From positions 3,348,001-3,412,000 of the forward strand of contig JABELC010000002.1 of assembly GCA_028455995.1 (NCBI GenBank): a DNA stretch of 64,000 nt, in the 5' to 3' direction. This document shows, piece after piece, positions 1 through 11,007 of this stretch. The position numbers were made by a program, and so were the translations under genes. This DNA comes from Scleromitrula shiraiana (lineage: Eukaryota; Ascomycota; Leotiomycetes; Helotiales; Sclerotiniaceae). The notes beneath the pieces were generated by a model. That model was not told the DNA's origin, searched no databases, and worked only from the letters and a program-made list of their open reading frames with translations. Position 1 is the first letter of the stretch, and each line of letters starts with the position of its first letter.

Positions 1-270
1 TAGATATGATTGAGAGATTACTTTCGGACATATTTTACAACCCATGCTCTAAATAAATAGTCACAATGGATCTTCTCAAACTATATTTCAATGTTGGGGG
101 TTTGAACAGGCATGAGAAATTGGATTAGCTTATATATCTATATACATTTATCATTAATCGTAAAAAGTGCACGTTATACGAACGGGTCGTTAAAAAAGCA
201 CATAGAACTTCCTCCCTGCATCGCATATCGTAATTCTACCAAGAGAAGAAATAAGGCTCACACCCCCAAC

Positions 271-2360
271 TCACCTCGCCACCCCAACAGTCTGCTGAAT
301 CAAAATAGGTTCAGCCGTAGAATTTCCACTGTCTTGACCATCCCCCTCAACCCTCCTCTTCTCAGCCTCCCTATCCGCATCCCCCATCTCCGCAAACCCA
401 TACCACGTAATCGTCGCCAACCCCAGCAGCGCAGCCACACAACTAAAAACCATAGCCACAATCCCCCTCGCCGTGAACCCCTTCGGCAGCGGCCCCGGCG
501 CCACATTCGCGCCTTTCAAATCCAGAAAATCAACCGTATTGCCCGCCGCGTTACCCGCATACGGTATGTTTCTAGCCTGACAAGCGGCAATGTGATCGTC
601 GGGGATCGAGAGAGATTTTTGGAGCTCGAGTGGTGCTTCGATCATGGTGGCGATGAGCCCTTGGTCGACGTGCCATTCGATGTGGCAGTGGAAAAGCCAG
701 ACGCCGGGATTGTCGGATGTAAAGCGTAGAACGATGTAGCCGGATGGTCGGAGGACTAAGGTGTCTCTGCGCATGGGGATGGCGGGGTAGCTTGTTTCGG
801 TGATGTTGGAGGCGTCGAATGTGCCGCCATTTTCGTCGGATCGGGCGATGGCTTGGAAGTTGTGGCCGTGGAGATGGAAGGGGTGTTTTCCGGTATCTGG
901 GTAGTGTTAATGGAGGTGTAGATGATAGATGATAGCTTATAGGAAGGGTAGAGAGTTATTACATACCTAAATTGTTTACGACGATTTCAATGGTTTGTTG
1001 GTAGTCAAGAACGAATGGATGTGCGAACTCTCCATATACAGCAGGGTTGGTAGCATCTTCATCTGTTGTCATTACTGTATAGAGGGTAGGGACTTTAGGC
1101 GATACATATGTAATGTTGTTGAAGAATGCACTGTCATAAGTTAGACATATCAATGGCGTATAGGTACGAACAACATCACTTACTATGGCTTTCCGTTTCC
1201 AAGAACATCCATGACAACGTCGAGACTGATAGTTTGATCTGGCTCCGGAAGTAAAGGCTGTTTATCATAAGGAACGAGGGTGAAATCATCGAATTCGTTT
1301 AATTCATCTACAAGTGCGGCGTCAGGTAGGGATTTGGTATCGTCGTAGACCAGCCAGCCTGTACCGTTGTAGTTCAAGCCATCAGGAATGGTATCAAAAA
1401 GAGACTACAAACATTAGCAAAAACCCCAACATAGAATTGAATAAGATATCTACCGTATCCATACTAGTGACGAAAGCAAAATTCGTCGAAGTATCGTTTT
1501 TGGTAGTAATCATGAATGAACATCGTTGTGCCGCCGCCAAGTATATCATTTCTGCCTCAGCTTTCTCTGTATAGACGCCATCCACTTCCACTATTGTCAT
1601 ATTGTGACCTTCAAACCAAATGTATTGACCAGCAAATGCTCCAATGTTGACCATCTGAAATAGGTAAGTCTTGCCTGGCTGTACTGGTACAGTAATGTTT
1701 TGTGTATCGTTGAAAAGAACGGCTTGCGGAACAGGCTCTGCACCAGTAGGATTTGCAACTCCAATGAATTTCGGGATCCAGACTTGCATCTCATCATGAT
1801 ACCAGTCGGAGACGGAAAGAACAAATTTCTCGTCGATTTCATCTTCATAAGGGAAATCTGGATCGCTGATGATAAGAGGGGCCCTCAAACCATCAGGATA
1901 TTGCCCTTTGTCGTGTGAATGATACCAATATGTTCCTGGCTGATTGACCTATAATACTCTTAGCCACCTACCATAAGTGAACATGTTAGTTAGACCTGCT
2001 ACTCACAGTAAAATTATATACAAACTGTGAACCAGCTGGGATACCACATTGGGAAACCTGTGCAGGGCCATCCATTTGAGTAGATCCATTCATGAAAAGT
2101 CCATGGAAATGGAGAGAAGTTGTTTGATTCCCAAGCTGGTTATCGACATTAACAACAACTTGATCCCCAACATTTGCTCTCATAATAGGTAGAGGCCATT
2201 GACCATTGATTCCAATAGTTGGACGCTCCCATGCGCCATCAGGATTTGCTCTGACCCATGTGATATTGAAGTCGTAAGTAACAGTCGCTGCTTCTACATG
2301 AAGTGTAATTGCTAGAAGCAGCGCTGATAAAATGGGGAAGAATGATAGAGAAATGGCCAT
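271..2360 (-). CDS. FET3: Iron-transport multicopper ferroxidase Fet3
   Basis: Oxidises Fe(II) to Fe(III) at the cell surface and hands it to the Ftr1 permease. Model of five exons: 2007-2360, 1454-1948, 1184-1404, 967-1130, 271-896; all phases agree and give 619 aa, close to yeast Fet3. Signal peptide at residues 1-24. Type 2/3 copper ligands are seen as HFHG (H84, H86), WYHSH (H128, H130), HPFHLHGH after the last splice, and the HCHIEWH motif. The residues that make yeast Fet3 a ferroxidase rather than a laccase (E185, Y354, D409) have counterparts here: GAEP (about E189), the spliced PYAFFNN (about Y357) and LDTGKHPF (about D412). A C-terminal membrane segment lies near GIVAMVFSCVAALLGL, followed by a short cytosolic tail. 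Divergent from FTR1 with 1.2 kb between them. Exon 5 is clearly richer in G+C than the other exons. Confidence 0.95.
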
Positions 2361-3574
2361 TATATAGAGAACGGAGTTGTCAATCGATCTGAACGGTAAC
2401 TCTCGTTTGAATGCTCGAGAGATGTTGGATTATTAGTTCTACTGTAGTTTCTTTTCCTGAGAATATCTCTAATATCCCAATAATCCAAAGATAAGTCAAC
2501 AAACTCGGATTGGGCTCTAGATACAAGGAAATTTTTTCCAATTCATCTAAAACATAGAAAATCTTGTATAGAATTGGTTAAAGTGAGGAGTAATAAAGCT
2601 GACACTGATGATCTGATTTGATTAGATGATCTGATAAAATAGATGATCTGATAAAATTGATAATCTTCCGAGGTCGCTTTTCCCGGCATAAATTGGCCGG
2701 GCCGAGACCAATATAGCTCAACTAGTACGAAGTGAATTTAGATCTGATTAGCTTTTTGGGCCTATGAAAACTTAATCATGAAGTCCGAGCACGGAGGGGG
2801 AAGAAATATACCGTATGATCTCACGAGAATGAGAACCATCTAAACCTAATTGAGAGTAGTTTTTCTCCTCTTTTTGTCGCCAACTATACTCGAAATAGTA
2901 ATATCTATAATATCTACGCTTTTGAAAATTCAAAAACCTGACCACTTTATCAATCTTTCCAATCAAATAGTAAAATAGAGCGGATATATTATTCTAAATT
3001 AGGCTTAGATGGGTTTCATTATGTTGAGATCATACGGTACGTTCATTACAGACTTTCCACTTTCAGAAGTTCAGGCCCCAAAAGTTTACTGTCGTCCAAT
3101 TAAAAATTGGGAATGTCATTCTGAAATGTGACACTTTTTTAATTTAATCCCGCGAACTAGTTCGATGTGCATTTAATGGCACCTGATTACCCAGGTAGGG
3201 ATTTTACCTAGCAGGGAAAAATTTAAAGATAATTCCCTCGTGGGAAGTTGAATACTACTTTGATTGACACCTACCCTTTTCAGCCGTAATCAGATCTTTC
3301 CCGCCTTATCTGATCTCCTTCCCTTCTCCTCCCATTTTCAGCTGTTCAAACTGTTCAAATTTCTTATTCGTTGATAGGGGTTATCATCAGTTCAGGGAAT
3401 TTCACTATTCTTTCTCAATTTAATCCCTCACTGATGGGTATTCCTGTTAAATTCAAGTCATACGAAATAAACTCTCTCTTCCTCTGGTGCTGAAGTTATA
3501 CTTTGAATCAGCCATAGCAAAAGCGTTAACACGCAAAACATAACACAAAAATAAAAAGAGGTCTCGAAATAGCC
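2361..3574. promoter_or_regulatory. Divergent FET3-FTR1 promoter with SreA-type GATA sites
   Basis: This 1.2 kb spacer separates the two start codons. It contains perfect matches to ATCWGATAA, the consensus for fungal iron-repressor GATA factors (SreA/SRE/Urbs1): 2629-2637 and 2646-2654 (ATCTGATAA, plus strand) and 3306-3314 (TTATCTGAT, i.e. ATCAGATAA on the minus strand). Near matches lie at 2611-2619, 2742-2750 and 3289-3297. Two of the perfect sites sit in an exact 17-bp tandem duplication (AGATGATCTGATAAAAT, 2624-2640 and 2641-2657). Family knowledge predicts repression of both genes in high iron. Binding itself is inferred. Confidence 0.8.
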
Positions 3575-4948
3575 ATGACGGTCAATGTTTTCTCTGTACC
3601 GATCTTCTTCGTTGTGTTTAGAGAGTCACTAGAAACTGTTGTGATCGTTTCTGTACTACTAGCTTTCGTTAAACAAAGCTTAGATGGCTCAGAGAAGGAT
3701 TTGCAGTTGCGAAAGAAACTCTTCAGGCAGGTAAGACAAATATATATATAAATATCAAAATTTCAATGTTTCAACGTCTACTAAACATTGATAGGTTATC
3801 TTGGGAGCACTCTGCGGTCTACTCGTCTGTTTAATTATCGGTGGTGGAATGATTGGCGCCTTTTATGGACTTGGTAAAGATAACTGGGCCAACACCGAGT
3901 ACTACTGGGAGGGCTCTTTTGCCATTCTTGCATCCGTCATCATCACTCTGATGGGCGCCGCATTACTTCGTGTATCGAAGATGAAAGAGAAGTGGACAGT
4001 AAAGCTCCGTAAACACTTGGAACAAACAGAGACAACTAGGAAACGGAGATGGTATGTAAGTTGGGCCAACTTCAAGGTCTGGGGCGAGAAAAACTTCATG
4101 TTTGTACTTCCGTTTATCACTGTTCTCAGAGAAGGTCTTGAGGCTGTTGTCTTCGTTGCTGGGGTTTCCTTTTCAACTCCTGCTACAAGTATCCCTCTTC
4201 CCGTCGTGGTTGGGCTCATCGCTGGGCTTCTCGCAGGATATGTAATATACAAGTGAGTAATTTTCCCGTAGATGTTTACATATGCTGATTAAGCGTAACA
4301 GAGGAGGCGCAACATCGAAATTGCAATTTTTCTTGGTCGCATCAACTTGCCTCTTGTACCTTGTAGCTGCTGGTCTGTTCTCAAGAGCTGTGTGGTATTT
4401 CCAAGCACAAGACTGGAATAACCTCACTGGAGGCGATGCTGCAGAAACAGGTGCTGGTGCCGGATCATATGATATAAGACAAAGCGTATGGCATGTTAAC
4501 GTAAGTCACTCCATATATACTGGCTAGTATATGTTGCTCACGAATTTAGTTTGGTAATCCGGAGCTTAATGGTGGTGGTGGATGGGGTATCTTCAACGCC
4601 ATTTTAGGGTGGCAGAACTCTGCAACCTATGGATCTGTCATCTCATACAACCTGTACTGGCTTGTTGTTATCGTTGGTTTTCTGGTTATGAGGTATAAGG
4701 AGGTCAAAGGTCATCTCCCTCTCGCCCACACACTCAAACCGTATCTCGCACCAGCAACAAGTCGCCATACAGCCTTGAAGAACAAAATTGCATCCTTGAA
4801 ACAACGAGCTATATATAAGAACGAGGAGCCTCAAGTAGAGACCGCAAGTAATGAACAACGGGAAAAACATAGCAGGGCGTCATCTAAGGATACTGAGAAG
4901 GCTTTAGAAGTTGTACGAGAAGTACCAGCACGTACTATCTCACATTGA
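3575..4948 (+). CDS. FTR1: High-affinity iron permease Ftr1
   Basis: Plasma-membrane permease that takes up Fe(III) produced by the partner ferroxidase Fet3. Exons 3575-3730, 3795-4252, 4302-4500 and 4550-4948 are in phase and give 403 aa, the usual Ftr1 length. Both iron-exchange motifs are present: RESLE at residues 16-20 and REGLE at 164-168. The segment SVWHVN followed after the last splice by GGGWGIFNAILGW and the SATYGSVISYNLYW stretch is typical of Ftr1. There are about seven hydrophobic segments and a charged, Lys/Arg/Glu-rich C-terminal tail of about 85 residues. The start was chosen because ATG at 3575 gives the canonical MxxNVFSVPIFFVVFRE N-terminus. The pairing with FET3 across one promoter implies co-regulation. 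Confidence 0.96.
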
Positions 4949-5713
4949 ACTGTCAGCCTGATTGGACCGAGCGACAAAAGGTCTTTTTCGACTGAACTTC
5001 AACACACAGTTACTTGACTTTGCCATTGCTGGCTTTTGAGTCTCTTGACAATCGGCCGTACTCCGAATCAACAAATGATAATGAATTATTGACATGCAAT
5101 AAAAGCTTCTCCTACATGCTTTAAAAACTAATTTTGTACAAGTATCAATGTTCTACAAGGGAAGAAAAAAGAGTGCAATATTGTCGTATATGAACAGCCT
5201 ACTAACATTGTATGGGTGTCATACCAGGTATCTATTCGAGCTGATCTTATGAGTTTATAGACTTTATCTCCAACAGAGTCTTTGACTTGGTGCTTGAGTG
5301 AGGCAAAACTATTTGCCATGTCCTTTTATCTCCTGTTGGAAATTGTTGGTTGATGGACGGAGCTCCTCTTCAACGCCATTTGTGCACCTCAGGTTGACAA
5401 CACTTTTCTAAAGCCATTCGATGCCTTCGCATTGATACTCATAAAAGCTCTAAATATCTTAAAGAATGAATGAACGTATGTGATCTGGAAGAGGCGCAAA
5501 GCAAAAAGCAAGAAAGGTGTAGCCACTTTTATATTATTTTTAGATTGAGATGACTATTAGGTCCACTCTCATTGGTGGATGTCATCCATAGGCTTGTACG
5601 GCGAATAATCAAATCGCAATATCCTCCGACTGCCAGAGTCGTTATATACGTATGTCCATATCAACAAATATTTCGAATCTAGTCAAATCCAGTTCATAAC
5701 TACCAAAATATCA
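4949..5713. other. Convergent spacer FTR1/COG8
   Basis: About 765 bp between two 3' ends. A 63-codon minus-strand frame (5128-5319) has no recognisable family or splice context. I see no gene, repeat or RNA here; it probably holds the 3' UTRs. Confidence 0.5.
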
Positions 5714-7117
5714 TCATAATTCCACTTTTGCTCCCACCATAGACTCCAATTTCCCAGCCAAGACTCTATGCTTTTTGATGACTTCTGCCCACTCTTCCTC
5801 ATCATCTTCGTCGGATTCTCCCTCAGCTTCTCCTTCTTCGAGTATTTTATGGCCCATACCCGCTAGCATCAAACTAAAATCCCCTCCTAATCGACCCAGA
5901 CTTCCAGCACAGTATAGAACTTGAGTGAGCAGGCTATCCCTACCGCTCTTGTCTCTTACATTTGGTAAATATATTTGGAGTGTCTGCTCTAGCATTCTAA
6001 TCAGCTGCAGTGGAAACGTAGTAAGTGCGCTAGGTAATGGTCCCAGTAGATCACTGTCTTCATTCGATTTTACACCACTCTTGAGCCCTTCTATTGTGAC
6101 GGGAGTAGTAGCAGGTGGGAAGATAGAGCGAAACATAGAAATGATAGCAAAGCTTTGTTCTCGAAATATCTCAATGTAACGCTTCAAGTATTTTTCAGTT
6201 TGCTGGCCAGCTTCAAATTTGTTTCCACCAGGTTTTGAATTCCTCAACCGCGAAGCTTCTTGGTCTGCGAGATCGCGTAGAGGACTTAAAGCATTGAGCA
6301 TGCTTGTAAGGCTTGAGAGACGGCAGACGAGGAATAAGGAGCCTAGAGCACCTTCTCTGGTCTGATGGGAGGAAGAAGGAATAGATGGATCGAGCTCAGG
6401 AGCAACGCGCCGTAGCCAAGATATTGTGCGCATTGCAGCCGCGAGTTTAAGGGAGGGTTGCCGTAGCGAATGTATAAGATTTGTAGCCATAGATTGCATC
6501 TTTTCTTCCGCTTGCACAGAAACACTGGTCACTAGCGATGATGATGGGTAAAGTGCGTGAAGTCGTCTTATGTGCGCATTGAGATCTAGAGCCGAGGCGT
6601 AGTTCAAAGTGTTGTTTTCCCTACCTGTACTTGTAGCAGTCGTACTTGAAGATATTGCAGATGATAATAACGTAGGTAGATCGAGAACATCTGCTAGCCT
6701 TTCAATATTCCGTGACAGAAGAAGAGCTTTGCGCCGACGATCAAGCACAGTATTTTCAATTCGATTATTGTAGTTCTCGCTGAAATGAATGGCAGCATCA
6801 TCGAGCTTGGGAAGAGCATCTCGAAGGTCCGCAGTAGCTTTTGCAAGAGTAGGCAGAGTGGTTGTGAGTGTTGACAGGTGGTCAGAGGATGTAATGACGG
6901 ATTTGTGGGAGCGTTTGGATAAAGCCTGGAGAGACAGGAGAAGGGAATGAGATGTTTGCGAGAGTGATTGAGGTTCAGACGTATTGAGCGAAGAGAGGGG
7001 AAGAGTGGAAAGTCGATTGAGATAGGTGGCAGTTGTAACATCCTCGGACGGAGGTGCTGGCCGTGGAGAAGGTTTATCGAAGTATGGAATTAGAAGTTCA
7101 TATAATGGGTCGGCCAT
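5714..7117 (-). CDS. COG8: Conserved oligomeric Golgi complex subunit 8 (Dor1 family)
   Basis: Subunit of the COG tethering complex, which captures retrograde intra-Golgi vesicles on the cytosolic face of the Golgi. Single exon, 467 aa. The N-terminal part shows the Dor1 pattern: YLNRLSTLPLSSL near residue 32, LSQTSHSLLLSLQAL, then a long helical stretch with DRRRKALLLSRNIERLADVL-like text, a SALDLNAHIRRL segment and SLRQPSLKLAAAMRTISWLR. These are characteristic of Cog8 rather than of other COG subunits. The C-terminus is acidic (EGEAEGESDEDDEEEW) before a final helix. The protein is predominantly alpha-helical. Divergent from the amidohydrolase gene at 7586. COG5 was considered, but the Dor1-like motifs favour Cog8. 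Confidence 0.82.
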   Translation of the reverse strand: MADPLYELLIPYFDKPSPRPAPPSEDVTTATYLNRLSTLPLSSLNTSEPQSLSQTSHSLLLSLQALSKRSHKSVITSSDHLSTLTTTLPTLAKATADLRDALPKLDDAAIHFSENYNNRIENTVLDRRRKALLLSRNIERLADVLDLPTLLSSAISSSTTATSTGRENNTLNYASALDLNAHIRRLHALYPSSSLVTSVSVQAEEKMQSMATNLIHSLRQPSLKLAAAMRTISWLRRVAPELDPSIPSSSHQTREGALGSLFLVCRLSSLTSMLNALSPLRDLADQEASRLRNSKPGGNKFEAGQQTEKYLKRYIEIFREQSFAIISMFRSIFPPATTPVTIEGLKSGVKSNEDSDLLGPLPSALTTFPLQLIRMLEQTLQIYLPNVRDKSGRDSLLTQVLYCAGSLGRLGGDFSLMLAGMGHKILEEGEAEGESDEDDEEEWAEVIKKHRVLAGKLESMVGAKVEL

Positions 7118-7585
7118 ATTGGTAAAACATCTAAGAATTTGCTTCGATTGTTTCTGTTATGATCGAAGAACGAGGTAATAGTTTGCTTAGCTTTTGGGAA
7201 AGCTTCGTGAATATTTGATTAGTTACTGGGAGCTTGAATGCACTAATTCATGCTTGGACAGTGAACACTTACTGCGTGGTTTATGTTATTATTCAATTCT
7301 ATACCGAATGATTGTGATACTTTATCTTCTGATTCAATATTACAGTAGACAATTATACAGCTCAGTTTGTTCAAATCAAAGTCAAATACTCGAATTCGAA
7401 TTTGTATAATTAGTGTATGTAAGTTAAGTGTGATGCGGTGCGGATTGCGGGCTCCACGCTGCTAGGAATATGCTCTAGTTCTAGACTATCTATTGATACC
7501 CCGCAGATAGACCTCAATTCATCTATAGAATCAACTTTTGAGAGCTCATCACATTCTAATACCTTCCTATGTAATTATTTTAATT
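7118..7585. other. Divergent promoter region COG8/amidohydrolase
   Basis: 468 bp between start codons. Short frames here lack support. No clear TATA box or repeat was identified. Confidence 0.4.
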
Positions 7586-9046
7586 ATGTTTACTTTCAAA
7601 TGTGTTCGAACTCCCGAAACATCTTCTAATAGCTATTGTGATGTCCATTGTAAAGATGGGATAATTAACTCTGTGGATATATACCCATCATCACAAAACG
7701 ACGGCCAAACTTCACCTCGTCTTTTGGTTCCTAGCTTATGCCATCCTCATATTCACCTCGATAAATGTTTCTTGTTATCTCATCCAAAGTATGCCGACTT
7801 AGAAATTAAAAAGGGTGATTTTTCGGAAGCCATGAAGATAACTAGTAGGTAGTCTTTGCCCCTTTCTTGATTGTTCCGTTGCTGGAAATCTAGCAGCTAT
7901 ATATTGCTGTCTATTCTGAGATATATATTTGTAGGTGAAGCCAAGTCGCGCTTCGAACATAATGATCTCATGGAGAGAGGAAGGGCTCTAGTTGAGGAGA
8001 GTATACAGTTTGGGGTAACTCATATGAGAGCTTTTGTTGAAGTTGATTTCGGTGTTGGGATGAAGTGTCTGAACGCTGGATTGGCATTGAAAGAAGAGTT
8101 CATTAACAAGTGTTACATTCAGATCTGTGTATTTGCCCAAGATCCCATCTTCAGCCAAGATAATGGAGACCAGTCAATGACAAATCTGCTCGAAGAAGCA
8201 ATCAAGAAGTCTGGAGTTGAAGTTCTTGGAAGCACTCCATATGTGGAGAGCAGTGCTCGGTTTCAGGAGAGAAACATCAAATGGACTGTTGAGACGGCGA
8301 AATCGCACAACTTGCATTTAGACTTTCACATCGATTACAATCTAGATTCTAGCAAAGAAGTCTCCATATTTTTAGCACTTGAAGAGCTTCGCAAAGTCAG
8401 GTGGCCTACCAACCAAAATGAAACAGACTTTAGAACAATAGTTTTCGGTCATTGCACTCGACTTACACTTTTCGATGGGAATGGTTGGCAAAAGCTATAC
8501 AGTGCTATAGGCAATCTACCAGTTTCTTTTGTCGGGCTCCCGACATCAGATATGTTTATGATGGGACGTCCCGAGGATGGTGTTGGTAGTAGTAGGATCA
8601 GAGGAACGCTTCAAATTCTCGAAATGATCCAGAATTATGGTCTGAATGCAACTATAGGAATTAACAATGTGGGCAATGCTTTCACACCTCAAGGTAGCTG
8701 TGACCCTATGAGTCTCGCAAGCCTAGGCATAGGTATATATCAAGCAGGCACGAAGGCAGATGCTAGACTTCTCTTAGTACGTTCATTATATGTCAGATCT
8801 AGAGCTGGCCACATCACTAACACTTATAACTTATAGGAGTGTGTATCAACGAGAGCTAAAGCTGCTATCGGTCTGGCTAATACCACCGACCTCAAAGTCA
8901 GTGTCGGAGAACTTGCAAATTTTGTAATTTTTGATATAAATGGATCACATAATTTCCGAGCTAGGAAGTCAATTCAAGAATTGGTATATGATGCAGGTCA
9001 TACACGTACAACAGTATATAGTGGAAAGATAGTTAGCACTTCATAA
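7586..9046 (+). CDS. Cytosine-deaminase-like amidohydrolase, substrate unknown
   Basis: Member of the metal-dependent amidohydrolase (TIM-barrel) superfamily, closest in layout to bacterial CodA. Exons 7586-7844, 7935-8776 and 8837-9046 keep phase and give 436 aa. Metal-site motifs visible: HPHIHLDKCF (HxH, after strand 1), LDFHIDYNLD (His after strand 5) and VFGHCTRL (His after strand 6). Where CodA has GHDDVFDPW, with its metal-binding Asp, this protein reads GINNVGNAFTPQG; where CodA has HCDE with the catalytic Glu, it reads HIDY. The C-terminal beta-sandwich is present (SVGELANFVIFD). It is therefore probably not a cytosine deaminase; the true substrate, or loss of catalysis, cannot be told from sequence. 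The ATG at 7586 is preferred over upstream in-frame codons because they precede the conserved region with no homologous look. Confidence 0.8.
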
Positions 9047-9865
9047 GATCATTCAGCACAATCACTGTATCATATCGTTGCATATGCCAGATCCACGTGG
9101 CAGTTATCACCACTTTTGCCTCACGTGTACTCAAGTACATACAGTAGTACTCATGCAAGACATGGCGGTATAATGGTTCACAGCACAGGTATTTTCAGAT
9201 GAAATTTATCTCGAGATAAGAAGAGCAGGGAGTGAAATATAAATAGAACGATTAATAGTAATTCACTAAAGAATTATAGATTTTATATTTTATATTTTAT
9301 AGAGTATAGAGTATAGAGTATAGAGTACTGTACTGGTGTACTACTATACTGTTATTCCACTACAGTCTAGGTATTGATTAGTTCTATAACTTACCCGGTA
9401 CGTTATAATTATCGCTACAGTAGACCCACCAGCACATGTAGTACACACTATAGCTCTGATTACAGCCCTGGAGTACTTTCTGTAGAACGGTCTCTAATCT
9501 TGAACGATCTAACTATAATTGGTTAGTAATATATGCAACTTAACGCCATCAATTTGTTGGGAAAACGGAACCTTTGACACCTCGGCCTCGTCTCGTCTAC
9601 CTACCGCCGTGCCTACTTCTCTTTGATTGCTTAACTGCCTACTTCTTACAGTATCCATCTCCGTACATACTGTCTAAATGCATACATAAATAACTCGACA
9701 AACCCTCATCTACCTATATTTATAAGAGGGGAGTCATAACCTCTTTCATTGGCACACTCGGTGTGTCACTCACTATATTACTTAAGTAGAAGTTAAATAT
9801 CTTCTACTCTCTCACGATATTTTTACCTTCCAACTTTCTCAAGACCTATCTTTCATGCTTTGAAA
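9047..9865. promoter_or_regulatory. Spacer upstream of the TLC gene with paired CACGTG boxes
   Basis: Contains two palindromic CACGTG E-boxes 28 bp apart (9094-9099 and 9122-9127), which are core sites for bHLH factors in fungi. An ATTTT-type run is followed by about four copies of TATAGAG near 9299-9327. A TATA-like stretch TATATTTATAAG lies near 9715, about 150 bp before the next start codon. No coding region is seen. Function of the E-boxes is inferred from the motif only. Confidence 0.45.
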
Positions 9866-11007
9866 ATGCATGATCCTTTCCCTATTCCACCGTCACCATG
9901 GCTGAGCAAGGCAGTTCAGCCATTTGCCGACTACTTTTCCTTAACGACACTACCTCTACACATTCACGAAGTTCTCGGGTCGTTCTTAGGGTACACCTTT
10001 ATTAACTTGGTTGTTGCTCCCCAAGTCTCGAAACGTCTTTTTCCCGAGAAATACTCCAAGTTCTCGCCAGAACGAAAACTCAACTGGGACGTACATGTTG
10101 TATCACTATGCCAGAGCACTTTGATTAACGCTCTCGCCCTATGGGTCATGTTTTTTGACGACGAACGCAAGAATATGACAGCACAAGAACGTATTCATGG
10201 GTATACTGGTGCTGCTGGCATGATTCAAGGTTTAGCAACGGGCTATTTTCTCTGGGATCTAATGATCACATTGCAGAATCTTAAAGTGTTTGGATTGGGA
10301 ATGTTGGCACACGCAACTAGTGCTCTTCTGGTGTTTTCCTTTGGTTTTGTAGGTGTTCCTGGCTATTGAAGAGTAAATATCTGCTAACGATCCTTTTCCA
10401 GAGACCATTTGTCAATTTCTATGGATGTACCTTCATCCTTTACGAGCTCTCCTCCCCTTTCTTGAACTTCCATTGGTTTTTCGACAAACTCGACATGACT
10501 GGTTCTAAGCCTCAACTTTACAATGGAATTGCACTTCTCGTAACATTCTTCTGCTGTCGTCTTGTCTGGGGAACATATCAATCACTGCGTGTATACCAAG
10601 ATGTCTGGAAGGCGATCCATCATGTTCCTGTCACCTCTATACTCGACATTGATGCTCTCGCAAATGGCACAGCTTCGGCGCTTGATGCAGCGGCAGGTCA
10701 TAGTGCAGCACCAATTCATAACGACATTATGCGATTCGCTGGTGAGGAATTTGTCCCACTCTGGTTGGCCTTTACATATCTGGGTAGTAATCTCGTACTC
10801 AACACTTTGAACTTTTATTGGTTCGGAAAGATGATCGAGGCGGTTAAAAAGAGATTCCAACCACAGAAGGAACCGAGGCAAAAGGACAAAGCCGTTGCCA
10901 TGAGAAGTACTGGTATCAACGGCAAGACGAAGATGAGTGTTGAAGAGACCGAAATGCGCAGAAGGAAAGGATTGGAAGATGATGAACCCATCGCGGCTGT
11001 TTCATAA
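9866..11007 (+). CDS. TLC (TRAM/LAG1/CLN8) domain membrane protein
   Basis: Multi-pass membrane protein with a TLC fold, related to TMEM56/TLCD4-type proteins of the ER or plasma membrane with suspected lipid-linked roles. Exons 9866-10348 and 10402-11007 are in phase and give 362 aa. Typical TLC elements: NWDVHVVSLCQS near residue 73, GLATGYFLWDLM with its conserved Trp-Asp, a HATSALLVF helix, and after the splice RPFVNFYG and FILYELSSPFLNFHW. Several hydrophobic helices; the C-terminal 50 residues are basic and charged, probably cytosolic. The real start is ATG at 9866; the codon 6 nt earlier is TTG. It is not a ceramide synthase: the Lag1 histidine motif (HHxxT) was not seen. Confidence 0.82.

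Noticed and set aside
1..270. Possible further gene before FET3
   Set aside because: Only short frames; probably the FET3 3' region.
112..729. 205-codon plus-strand frame
   Set aside because: Antisense shadow of the last FET3 exon, whose C-rich codons keep the opposite strand open.
5128..5319. 63-codon minus-strand frame between FTR1 and COG8
   Set aside because: No recognisable motif, weak composition and located in a 3'-3' spacer.
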